DNA of 64,000 nucleotides from NCBI RefSeq assembly GCF_017573465.1, contig NZ_JAGEPF010000015.1, positions 186,001-250,000 on the forward strand. The letters are read 5' to 3'. Source of the DNA: Actinomadura violacea. Its GTDB lineage: Bacteria > Actinomycetota > Actinomycetes > Streptosporangiales > Streptosporangiaceae. Each line of letters begins with the position of its first letter. Position 1 is the stretch's first letter. Positions 52,143 to 59,190 of the stretch are shown one piece after another. A program made the position numbers and the translations under genes. The notes beneath the pieces were generated by a model that made no database searches, had not been told where the DNA came from, and worked only from the letters and a program-made list of their open reading frames with translations.

Positions 52143-52937
52143 ATGGGCGGGACGTCGCCGCGGGAGCAGAGCAGCGGGTGGGTGTCGTCGCGGCCGCGGG
52201 CCGAGCGGGCCCGGCAGGCCGCCGACGTGCTGCGCCAGCAGATCACCGGCGGCGCGTTCCCCGGCGGGACGCTCCCCGACGAGCGGGAGCTCGGCGAGCG
52301 GCTCGGCGCGTCCCGCAACGCCGTCCGGGAGGCGCTGGCGCTGCTGCGCGCGGAGGGCCTGATCACGCGGCGGCGCGGGGTCGGCACCACGGTGGTGGCG
52401 GCCAAGCACGGGCACGGGCTGGACCGGCTGGCGGGGCTGGCGGAGGCGCTGACCGGGCACGGCACGGTCACCAACGAGGTCCGCGAGATCGGCCGGGTCC
52501 CGGTGCCGCCGCCGGCGGTGGCGGCACGGCTCGGGCTGGCGCCGGGCGCCGGCGCGGTCCGGGTGGAGCGGCTGCGGCGGCTGGAGGACGAGCCGCTGTC
52601 ACTGGACACCACCTACCTGCCGGGCGACATCGGCGAGGGCCTGCTGCGCCGCCCGGGCCTCGGCCGGGAGCTGGCCGAGCGGGACCTGTTCGGGCTGATC
52701 GAGGAGGTCGCCGGGCAGCCGCTCGGCCGGGCGGAGGTGCAGGTGCACGCGGTGGCGGCCGCGCCGGCGACGGCGGCGCCGCTCGGCGTCCCGGCGGGTT
52801 CGGCGATCTTCGCGATCGACCGGCTGGCGCATCTGGCCGACGGGCGGCCGGTCGACAGCGAGGCGGTGCACATCCGCGCGGACCGGCTGACGCTGCGCGC
52901 CACCCTGTGGCGCTCGCCGGCGCCGCCGGGCGCCTGA
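52143..52937 (+). CDS. GntR family regulator with UTRA domain
   Basis: A 264-residue regulator. The winged helix at about residues 18-85 (AERARQAADVLRQQITGGAFPGGTLPDERELGERLGASRNAVREALALLRAEGLITRRRGVGTTVV) is followed by a UTRA effector domain (REIGRVPVPPPAVAARLGLAPGAGAVRVERLRRLEDEPLSLDTTYLPGDIGEGLL). GGGAGGGGC lies just before the ATG. A perfect palindrome separates it from the exporter gene downstream, which it may regulate. Confidence 0.92.
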   Translation: MGGTSPREQSSGWVSSRPRAERARQAADVLRQQITGGAFPGGTLPDERELGERLGASRNAVREALALLRAEGLITRRRGVGTTVVAAKHGHGLDRLAGLAEALTGHGTVTNEVREIGRVPVPPPAVAARLGLAPGAGAVRVERLRRLEDEPLSLDTTYLPGDIGEGLLRRPGLGRELAERDLFGLIEEVAGQPLGRAEVQVHAVAAAPATAAPLGVPAGSAIFAIDRLAHLADGRPVDSEAVHIRADRLTLRATLWRSPAPPGA

Positions 52938-52972
52938 CCGCGGCGGCCCGCCCGCGGGCGGGCCGCCGCGGT
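52937..52972. terminator. 36-bp perfect palindrome between GntR and TSUP genes
   Basis: Bases 52937-52954 are the exact complement of 52955-52972. It begins at the last base of the GntR stop codon and ends 37 bp before the TSUP start. As RNA it would form a very stable hairpin; as DNA it could cruciform or bind a dimer. No T tract follows. Confidence 0.7.
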
Positions 52973-53009
52973 GGTCGTCGTTGCCGGGTGCGTGGAGAGA
53001 GGAGGGGCC

Positions 53010-53783
53010 GTGGGCGGTCTCGGGATGCCGGTGCTGGCGGGTCTGGTGCTGTTCGGGCTGGTCGCCGGGGTGGGGATCACGGCGGTCGGGCCGGGCGGGG
53101 TGCTGGTGACGGTCGGGCTGTTCGCGCTGACGGGCATGTCGCCGGCGCAGGTGGCGGGCACGGCGATCGTCACGCACGTCGCGACCGGGGCGCTGGCGAC
53201 CGCCGCCTACACCCGGTCGGGGCAGCTGCGCGAGCGCGGCACGCGGCGGATCGCGGGGGCGCTGGCGGCCGCGGCGGTCGCGGGCACGCCGCTGGGCGTG
53301 CTGGTCAACAGCGTGGTGTCGGGACGGGTGTTCGGGATCCTGCTGGGGGTGTTCGTGGCGCTGGTCGGGGCGCTGGTGTGGCGCCGCGCGGCCCGTCCCG
53401 CGGCGGCGGAACCGGGCGGCGGGCGGTTGCCGGGGACGCCGGTGGTGGCGGCGGTCGGGTTCGCGGTCGCGGTGGCGAGCGGGGTGTTCGGGATCGGCGG
53501 GCCGATGCTGAGCGTGCCGCTGCTGGTCGTGCTCGGGGTGCCGGTGCTGTCGGCGCTGGCGGCGGCGCAGGCGCAGTCGGTGGTGATCGCGACCGTGGGG
53601 ACGCTGGGGTACGTGGCGGCGGGGGCGGTGGACTGGCCGCTGGCGGCGCTGACCGGGGTGCCCGAGCTGGCGGGGGTGCTGCTGGGCTGGGTGATCGCGC
53701 GGGCGGTGCCGGCGGGCGCCCTGACGGGCTCGCTGGTCGTCAGCCTGTTCGCCCTGGCGCCGTATCTGGCGCTGCACGGCTGA
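53010..53783 (+). CDS. Sulfite exporter TauE/SafE family (TSUP) protein
   Basis: A 257-residue membrane protein with about eight helices in two repeated halves. The first half has VLFGLVAGVGITAVGPGGVLVTVGLFALTGMSPAQVAGTAIVTHVATG, the second VAVASGVFGIGGPMLSVPLLVVLGVPVLSALAAAQAQSVVIATVGTLGYV; the G-x-GGP motif repeats in both. The family exports sulfite, sulfoacetate or other organic anions. GTG 53010 has GGAGGGG seven bases upstream, which decides the start. It may form a unit with the GntR gene. Confidence 0.9.
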   Translation: MGGLGMPVLAGLVLFGLVAGVGITAVGPGGVLVTVGLFALTGMSPAQVAGTAIVTHVATGALATAAYTRSGQLRERGTRRIAGALAAAAVAGTPLGVLVNSVVSGRVFGILLGVFVALVGALVWRRAARPAAAEPGGGRLPGTPVVAAVGFAVAVASGVFGIGGPMLSVPLLVVLGVPVLSALAAAQAQSVVIATVGTLGYVAAGAVDWPLAALTGVPELAGVLLGWVIARAVPAGALTGSLVVSLFALAPYLALHG

Positions 53784-53856
53784 CGCGCCGCCGGGCAGGC
53801 CGGGGTCGCGCCGCGGCCCGGGACGATCCGGTCACGGCGCCGGACGGGGGCGGGTG

Positions 53857-54108
53857 TCAGCCGCCGAGGCTGTCCAGGGCGGTGTCCAGGCGCTGGGCGA
53901 GGCGTTCGAGCTGCTCGTCGTTGGCGCCGGTGTCGAGTTCGGCGATGACGGCGTCCCGGGTGGTGATCACCATGGCGTCCTCGGGTTCGCCGCGTCCGGC
54001 GGGCGTGGACGGGACGACGGCGGCGTGCCCGCCGACGACGACGAGCGCGGCGTCGCGGTCGGCGGAGGCCAGCAGTTCGTGCAGGTGGTCCGGTGTGATC
54101 GTCGGCAT
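53857..54108 (-). CDS. Small conserved hypothetical protein
   Basis: An 83-residue acidic protein (MPTITPDHLHELLASADRDAALVVVGGHAAVVPS..., EDAMVITTRDAVIAELDTGANDEQLERLAQRLDTALDSLGG). I do not recognise the family. It appears to have a short beta-rich part and a C-terminal helix. The ATG at 54108 has an almost perfect AGGAGGTCA ribosome site, strong evidence that it is translated. It follows an epimerase gene on the same strand by 68 bp and is probably cotranscribed with it. Confidence 0.78.
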   Translation of the reverse strand: MPTITPDHLHELLASADRDAALVVVGGHAAVVPSTPAGRGEPEDAMVITTRDAVIAELDTGANDEQLERLAQRLDTALDSLGG

Positions 54109-54176
54109 CGGGTGTGACCTCCTGTGGGTGTTCGGCGGACGCGGGACGGGCGGGGGCGGGGCGCGGGGCGGGCGGG

Positions 54177-55235
54177 TCAGGGCTTGTGGCCGGCGCCGGT
54201 GGCGAACTCGCGGGCGCGGGCGGGGCCGCCGGCGCCGGGCGCCAGCGGCGGGGTGTCGCGTCCGGCGCCGGTGCGCAGCCCCTCCAGGAAGTCGGCCATC
54301 GCCTCGCGGGCGGTGCGGCGGGGCGTCCAGCCGAGTTCGGCGCGGGCCCGCGCGGTGTCCATGATCGGCACTTGCAGCGCCAGATCGAACAGGCCGGGCG
54401 AGGCGGGGACCAGGTGCAGGTTCCACGCGGCGGCGAGCGCGGCGCGCACGCCGCGGGCGGGCAGCCGGACGGTGCGGGCGCCGAGCAGGTCCGCGAGCAC
54501 GTCGGGGTCGATGACGGGGTCGGCGGCGATGTTGAAGGCGCCGCGGGCGTCGCCGAGCGCGGCGAGCGCGAACGCCCGCCCGGCGTCGGCGGAGTGCAGC
54601 GCCTGGAAGCGCAGGCCGGGCAGGTCGGGGACGACGGGGACGCGGCCGGGCCGGATCAGCCGTCCCGGCACCAGCGGCCCGGCGAACAGGCGGCGCTGCT
54701 GGGCGGCGCTCTGGCGTTCGAACACGAACCCGGGGCGGATCCGCACGACGCGGGTGCCGGTGTTGCGGGCCTCGAAGACGTCCAGGAGCCGTTCGACGTA
54801 GGCCTTCTCGCGGCTGTAGGCGGCGCCGGGCCAGCCGTGGGTGGGCCAGGACTCCTCGACGGCGCGGTCCTTGGGGCCGGGGGAGTAGGCGCCGACGGAG
54901 GACGCCACGACCAGGGCGGGCACGCCGGCTTCGGCGACGGCGTCCAGGACGCGGGTGGTGCCGACGACGTTGGCGTCCCAGGTGACGGCGGGCCGGTGGG
55001 TGGGCTGGAACAGCCACGCCAGGTGGATCACGGCGTCGGCGCCATGCAGCAGCGGGACCAGGTCGGTGTCGGTGACGTCGGCCTCGGCCCATTCGGTGCC
55101 GTCGTCGCGTTCGGCGCGGCCGCCGGGGCCGCGGCGCGACAGGCCGAGGACGGAGGTGGCGCGGGGATCGGCGGTGAGCGCCTCGACGGTGCTGGTGCCG
55201 ATGTTGCCGGTGGCGCCGGTGACCACGACCCGCAT
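54177..55235 (-). CDS. NAD-dependent epimerase/dehydratase (extended SDR)
   Basis: A 352-residue extended SDR. The cofactor motif is VVTGATGNIGTSTVEAL at residues 3-19, the Asp of DVTDTD binds adenine, and the catalytic pair is Y-S-R-E-K in AAYSREKAYVERLL with Ser in VASSVGAYSP. The C-terminal half (GFVFERQSAAQQRRLFAGPLVPGRLI...) fits nucleotide-sugar epimerases or related reductases. Substrate unknown. It probably forms an operon with the 83-residue protein. Confidence 0.9.
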   Translation of the reverse strand: MRVVVTGATGNIGTSTVEALTADPRATSVLGLSRRGPGGRAERDDGTEWAEADVTDTDLVPLLHGADAVIHLAWLFQPTHRPAVTWDANVVGTTRVLDAVAEAGVPALVVASSVGAYSPGPKDRAVEESWPTHGWPGAAYSREKAYVERLLDVFEARNTGTRVVRIRPGFVFERQSAAQQRRLFAGPLVPGRLIRPGRVPVVPDLPGLRFQALHSADAGRAFALAALGDARGAFNIAADPVIDPDVLADLLGARTVRLPARGVRAALAAAWNLHLVPASPGLFDLALQVPIMDTARARAELGWTPRRTAREAMADFLEGLRTGAGRDTPPLAPGAGGPARAREFATGAGHKP

Positions 55236-55311
55236 GGTGTTCCCCCTCAGTCGTCCCTGCAGGTGGACGGCCCCATTCCCGCCATGCGCCGCTCTACACG
55301 CGCGCCGCGGG

Positions 55312-55905
55312 TCAGCCGTCGCGGCCGGGGGTGCGGCGGGCGCGGAACGCGGCGGCCTTGGCGCGGTTGCCGCATTGGCGCATGTCGCACCAGCGGCGGG
55401 TGCGGCGGCGGGAGGTGTCCAGGTAGAGGCGGGTGCAGGGGTCGGCCTGGCACTGCTTGAGGACGCCGCGCCCTGTGCCGTCGGCGCCGTCGGTGTCGTC
55501 GCCGCCGGGTGCGGCCGCGGCGGCGAGCAGGTCGACGGCGGCGCGGGCGGCGGCGGCGAGCACGGCGGCGGCGTCGCCGTCGCGGTGCACGGCGCCGCCG
55601 GCGGTGAGGCGGGGGACGGGCGGCGCGGCGGCGGCGCGCAGGTTGATCAGGCCGCGGTCGGCGGCGGCGAGGGGCGCGCCGTGCAGGACGGCGGTGGCGC
55701 AGCGGTAGATCGCCTCGCGCAGGGCGACGGCGGCGGCGAGGTCGCCGGCGCTCATCTCGGGCGGGTCGGTGAGCAGCCCGGCGGCGGCGCTCCAGCGGGC
55801 CAGGTCGCCGGGGGAGGTGAGCAGGTCGCGGCGGTCGTCGCGGCGGTGCTGGACGGTGCCGGCGAGGTCGAGGGCCAGGTCGCCGGAGACGAAGGTGAAC
55901 TCCAT
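55312..55905 (-). CDS. CGNR zinc-finger transcriptional regulator (ABATE domain)
   Basis: A 197-residue regulator with an N-terminal ABATE domain (MEFTFVSGDLALDLAGTVQHRRDDRRDLL) and a C-terminal CGNR zinc finger (LKQCQADPCTRLYLDTSRRRTRRWCDMRQCGNRAK). It is divergent from an EamA transporter, with repeated GGTTAC/GTAACC sites in the 85-bp gap, so it probably controls the transporter and itself. ATG 55905 follows TGTGGGGGG and starts the conserved domain; the frame upstream was rejected. Confidence 0.9.
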   Translation of the reverse strand: MEFTFVSGDLALDLAGTVQHRRDDRRDLLTSPGDLARWSAAAGLLTDPPEMSAGDLAAAVALREAIYRCATAVLHGAPLAAADRGLINLRAAAAPPVPRLTAGGAVHRDGDAAAVLAAAARAAVDLLAAAAAPGGDDTDGADGTGRGVLKQCQADPCTRLYLDTSRRRTRRWCDMRQCGNRAKAAAFRARRTPGRDG

Positions 55906-55913
55906 CCCCCCAC

Positions 55914-55975
55914 AATAACCGGCTTGACAGGTTACGGGAGGCGGCTCAGGATGAGTAACCGTCATAACCGGTTAC
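55914..55975. promoter_or_regulatory. Divergent promoter with GGTTAC operator sites
   Basis: Four half-sites occur: TAACC (55916-55920), GGTTAC (55930-55935), GTAACC (55955-55960) and the palindrome TAACCGGTTA (55965-55974). TTGACA (55924-55929) and CAGGAT 17 bases later form a good rightward promoter for the EamA gene, overlapped by the second site. Confidence 0.7.
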
Positions 55976-55990
55976 TTGTGGAGGTGTCTC

Positions 55991-56974
55991 ATGGTCGCCC
56001 AGCACACCCCGGCCACACCGCCGGCCCAGGCGCCGGCCCAGGCGGCGTCCCAGGCGAGGGCATCAGGGACCGCCGCGAAGCCGGACGCACCGGGGGAGCG
56101 GCCCGCCGCCAGGACCGGTGCCGGTGGCGGGCTCGGGGGAGCGGCGATGCCGGCGGTGTTCGTCCTGCTGTGGAGCAGCGCGTTCATCGCCGGCGCGATC
56201 GGCGTGGACGCCGCCCCGCCGCTCCTGCTGATCTTCGCGCGGTTCGGCGCCGCCGGGCTGCTGCTGGCCGGCTACGCCATCGCCGTCCGCGCGCCCTGGC
56301 CCCGCGGCCGCACCCTGGCGCACCTGGCGGTGTCGGGACTGCTGATCCAGGCCGTCCAGTTCGGCGCCCTCTACAGCGCGCTGGCGATGGGCCTGCCCGC
56401 GGGCGTCGTCGCCCTCGTCCAGGGCCTGAACCCCGTGGTGATCGCGCTGCTGGCGGCACGGGTCCTGGGGGAGCGCGTCACCCGGCGCCAGTGGGCCGGA
56501 TTCGGGCTCGGCGCCGCCGGCGTCGTGCTCGCCGTCGCCGACCGCATCGCGTTCTCGCCCCTCGGCGTGCTGCTGGCCCTGGTCGGGCTCCTCGGCCTCA
56601 GCCTCGGCACCCTCTACCAGAAGCGCCACATCCCCGACATGGACGTGCGGACCGGCACCGCCGTGCAGTTCCTGGTCGCCGCGCCGCCGCTGGGCGCCCT
56701 GTCACTGCTCACCGAAACGCCCCACGTCGCGCACTGGGGCGCATTCGGCGCCTCGCTCACCTGGATGGTGCTGGTGAACTCCATCGGGGTGTTCCTGCTG
56801 CTGAACACCATGCTGCGCCGCTCCCCGGCCTCCACCGTCGCTGCGCTGTTCTTCCTCACCCCGTCGGTCACCGCGGTGCTGGCATGGGCGACGATCGGGC
56901 AGGCCCTCGACCCGCTCGCCGCCGCCGGGCTGGTCCTCGGCGGCGCCGGCGTCCTGCTCGCCGGCCGCCGCTGA
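55991..56974 (+). CDS. EamA (DMT superfamily) transporter
   Basis: A 327-residue drug/metabolite transporter with ten predicted helices in two EamA repeats (MPAVFVLLWSSAFIAGAIGVDAAPPLLLIFARFGAAGLLLAGYAI...; VNSIGVFLLLNTMLRRSPASTVAALFFLTPSVTAVLAWATIGQALDP). A 45-residue Ala/Pro/Gln-rich cytoplasmic leader precedes the first helix. ATG 55991 has GGAGGTG nine bases upstream. Regulation by the adjacent CGNR protein is likely. Substrate unknown, probably an efflux substrate. Confidence 0.92.
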   Translation: MVAQHTPATPPAQAPAQAASQARASGTAAKPDAPGERPAARTGAGGGLGGAAMPAVFVLLWSSAFIAGAIGVDAAPPLLLIFARFGAAGLLLAGYAIAVRAPWPRGRTLAHLAVSGLLIQAVQFGALYSALAMGLPAGVVALVQGLNPVVIALLAARVLGERVTRRQWAGFGLGAAGVVLAVADRIAFSPLGVLLALVGLLGLSLGTLYQKRHIPDMDVRTGTAVQFLVAAPPLGALSLLTETPHVAHWGAFGASLTWMVLVNSIGVFLLLNTMLRRSPASTVAALFFLTPSVTAVLAWATIGQALDPLAAAGLVLGGAGVLLAGRR

Positions 56975-57036
56975 ACCCCCCGCCCCCGCGGCCGGGCACC
57001 CAGCCCGCCCGGCCGGACGCACGGACGGTCAGGCGG

Positions 57037-57813
57037 TCAGGCGGCGGACGGGCCGGGGCCGTCCGGGCGGCAGTGCAGGCACGGCCGGTACCCGGCGGCG
57101 GCCGCGGCGGCCAGATCCCGGAACCCGCGCCGGTGCGAAGGCGCGATCCGGCGGGCGTCCGCGCAGGTCGGGAAGCACACGATCCCCGTGGTGTCGCTGC
57201 CGACCAGCCGCACCCCCCGCCGCGCCATGTCGGTGACCTCGTCCACGTCGACGTCCTCGGCGCGCAGCAGCCGCTCCTTGGCCGCCGCCCCGAACACGTA
57301 CTCGCCCAGCGACCCGTCCGACCGCGTCACCCGATGGCACGGGATCAGCAGCGGCACCGGGTTGCGGCCCAGCGCCGACCCGACCGCCCGCACCGCCTTC
57401 GGACGCCCCGCCCGCCGCGCCACCCACGCGTACGGGCGGACCTGCCCGCGCGGGATCGTCGCCGCGGCCCGCAGCACCGCCGCCTCGAACCCGCTGAGAC
57501 CCCGCAGGTCCAGCGGCAGATCACCGAGCCGCCCGGTCCGCAGCGCCGGCACCAGCCCGGCCGGCGGACGCGCCGCCGGCAGCAGCGGCCGCGCGAACCG
57601 CTCCCGGAACGCGGACGCGAACTCCGCCTCGTCCAGCCCGGCCCGCACGAACGCCACACCGCGGTCGGTGAACGCCACCCGCAGATGCTCCAGCGGCCCC
57701 TCCACCTCGACGCGCCGCGCGGCGATCCGGTCCAGCAGCGCGGGCGGCGCGTCGGCGCCGAGCCCGGCCAGCCCCGCAAGCAGCGCGTCGGCCGCAGGAT
57801 CGGTGCTGCTCAT
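57037..57813 (-). CDS. O6-methylguanine methyltransferase with C-terminal Ada zinc domain
   Basis: A 258-residue DNA repair protein. The methyltransferase core has GQVRPYAWVARRAGRPKAVRAVGSALGRNPVPLLIPCHRV, with acceptor Cys159 in PCHR and an arginine finger near 142. The C terminus (208-250) is an Ada zinc domain: C213-x3-C217-x27-C245-x2-C248 in DTTGIVCFPTCADARR and AAGYRPCLHCRP, spacing almost equal to E. coli Ada (C38, C42, C69, C72). The domain order is the reverse of Ada and no AraC domain is present. The start overlaps the sigma factor stop (ATGA), so the two are coupled. Confidence 0.9.
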   Translation of the reverse strand: MSSTDPAADALLAGLAGLGADAPPALLDRIAARRVEVEGPLEHLRVAFTDRGVAFVRAGLDEAEFASAFRERFARPLLPAARPPAGLVPALRTGRLGDLPLDLRGLSGFEAAVLRAAATIPRGQVRPYAWVARRAGRPKAVRAVGSALGRNPVPLLIPCHRVTRSDGSLGEYVFGAAAKERLLRAEDVDVDEVTDMARRGVRLVGSDTTGIVCFPTCADARRIAPSHRRGFRDLAAAAAAGYRPCLHCRPDGPGPSAA

Positions 57814-58457
57814 CGGATGCCTCCCTCTCCCTGGTCATGCAGGCGGCGCAACCGCGCCAGCCCGCGCGAGACGTGCGACTTCACCGTGCCCTCCGGCACC
57901 CCCAGCACCTCCGCGATCTCCGCCACCGGCAGGTCGGTGACGTGCCGCAGCACCACCGCGGCGCGCTGCGCGTCCGGCAGCGCCGCCAGCAGCCCCGCCA
58001 GCTCTCGGCCGGTCTCGTGCCGCGCCGCCGCGTCCTCCACGCCCTCCGCCGGGTCGGGCGGGTCCGGCGCGTCCTCCAGCGGCCCCGGCGGCGGCTTGCG
58101 CGCCGCCGTCCGCAGCCCGTTGCGCCACACGTTCGCCAGGATCGTCAGCAGCCACGCCCGCGGCCGCAACTCGGCGATCCGCTCCGGCCCGTACCCGCAC
58201 AGCGCCCGGTAGGCGCGCAGGAACGCCTCGGCGGACAGGTCCTCGGCCTCCGCCCACCGCCCGCACAACCGCAGCGCGGTGGAGAACACCGGCCCCCGGT
58301 ACGCCTCGTACAGCACGGCGAACCCGCCGTCCAGGTCGCCGGACAGCGCCGCGACGACCCGCACGGCCGCCGCATCGCCCCCACCGGCCTGCCCGCCGTC
58401 CCCGGCGGCGGGCGGCGGAGCGCCGGGCCGGGTCGTAACCTCGTCGGTAACCGTCAC
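57810..58457 (-). CDS. ECF-type RNA polymerase sigma factor
   Basis: A 215-residue sigma-70 family protein of the ECF type. Region 2 is LYEAYRGPVFSTALRLCGRWAEAEDLSAEAFLRAYRAL ... RPRAWLLTILANVWRNGLR; region 4 is LPDAQRAAVVLRHVTDLPVAEIAEVLGVPEGTVKSHVSRGLARLRRL. Start GTG 58457 has AAGGGG five bases upstream. Its stop overlaps the start of the methyltransferase gene, so the sigma factor may serve an alkylation response. No anti-sigma gene is adjacent. Confidence 0.92.
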   Translation of the reverse strand: MTVTDEVTTRPGAPPPAAGDGGQAGGGDAAAVRVVAALSGDLDGGFAVLYEAYRGPVFSTALRLCGRWAEAEDLSAEAFLRAYRALCGYGPERIAELRPRAWLLTILANVWRNGLRTAARKPPPGPLEDAPDPPDPAEGVEDAAARHETGRELAGLLAALPDAQRAAVVLRHVTDLPVAEIAEVLGVPEGTVKSHVSRGLARLRRLHDQGEGGIR

Positions 58458-58524
58458 ATCCCCTTCAACACCGCCGCCGCCCCTCCCGTTGCACCCCCGG
58501 CCCGGGCCCCCGGGGGCGGCGGGG

Positions 58525-59190
58525 TCAGCCGAGCCAGCCGGGACGGATCATCCCCGACTCGTAGGCCAGCACCACCAGCTGCGCCCGGTCCCGCGCCCCG
58601 AGCTTGGCCAGGATACGGCTGACGTGCGTCTTCGCGGTCGCCGGCGACAGCACCAGCCGCCCCGCGATCTCCTCGTTCGACAGCCCCTGCGCGACCAGCT
58701 CCAGCACCTCCCGCTCCCGCGCCGTCAGCGCGTCCAGCTCCACCGCGGGCGGCGGCGCGGTGATCCGGGAGGCGAACTCGGCGATCAGCCGCCGCGTCAC
58801 CGCCGGCGCCAGCAGCGCGTCACCCCGCGCCACCACCCGCACCCCGTGGATCAGCTCCGGCGGCTCGGTGTCCTTCACCAGGAACCCGCTCGCCCCCGCC
58901 TTGATCGCCCCGTACACGTAGTCGTCCAGGTCGAACGTCGTCAAGATCACCACCTTGACGCCGTCCAGCGCCGGATCGGTGACGATCCGCCGGGTCGCCT
59001 CCAGCCCGTCCAGCACCGGCATCCGCACGTCCATCAGCACCACGTCGGGACGCAGCTCCCGCGCGACCCGCACCGCCCGCTCACCGTCCCCGGCCTCGGC
59101 GACGATCTCGATGTCGTCCTCGCCCTCCAGAATCGACCGGAACCCCGCCCGCACGAGGGTCTGGTCGTCGGCCAGCGCCACCCGGATCAC
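58525..59190 (-). CDS. NarL/LuxR-type response regulator
   Basis: A 221-residue response regulator. The receiver has D7-D8 (ALADDQTLVRAGF), phosphoacceptor Asp in DVVLMDVRMPVLDG and Lys in FLVKDTEP. The LuxR HTH is at the C terminus (ALTAREREVLELVAQGLSNEEIAGRLVLSPATAKTHVSRILAKLGARDRAQLVVLAYESG). Its start overlaps the kinase gene's stop (ATGA), showing a coupled two-component operon. The target promoter is unknown. Confidence 0.94.
   Translation of the reverse strand: MIRVALADDQTLVRAGFRSILEGEDDIEIVAEAGDGERAVRVARELRPDVVLMDVRMPVLDGLEATRRIVTDPALDGVKVVILTTFDLDDYVYGAIKAGASGFLVKDTEPPELIHGVRVVARGDALLAPAVTRRLIAEFASRITAPPPAVELDALTAREREVLELVAQGLSNEEIAGRLVLSPATAKTHVSRILAKLGARDRAQLVVLAYESGMIRPGWLG

Noticed and set aside
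54955..58212. A continuous plus-strand open frame of more than 1000 codons
   Set aside because: It runs antisense or out of frame through an epimerase, a CGNR regulator, EamA and methyltransferase genes that have clear motifs. Its translation is low-complexity, as expected in very GC-rich DNA.
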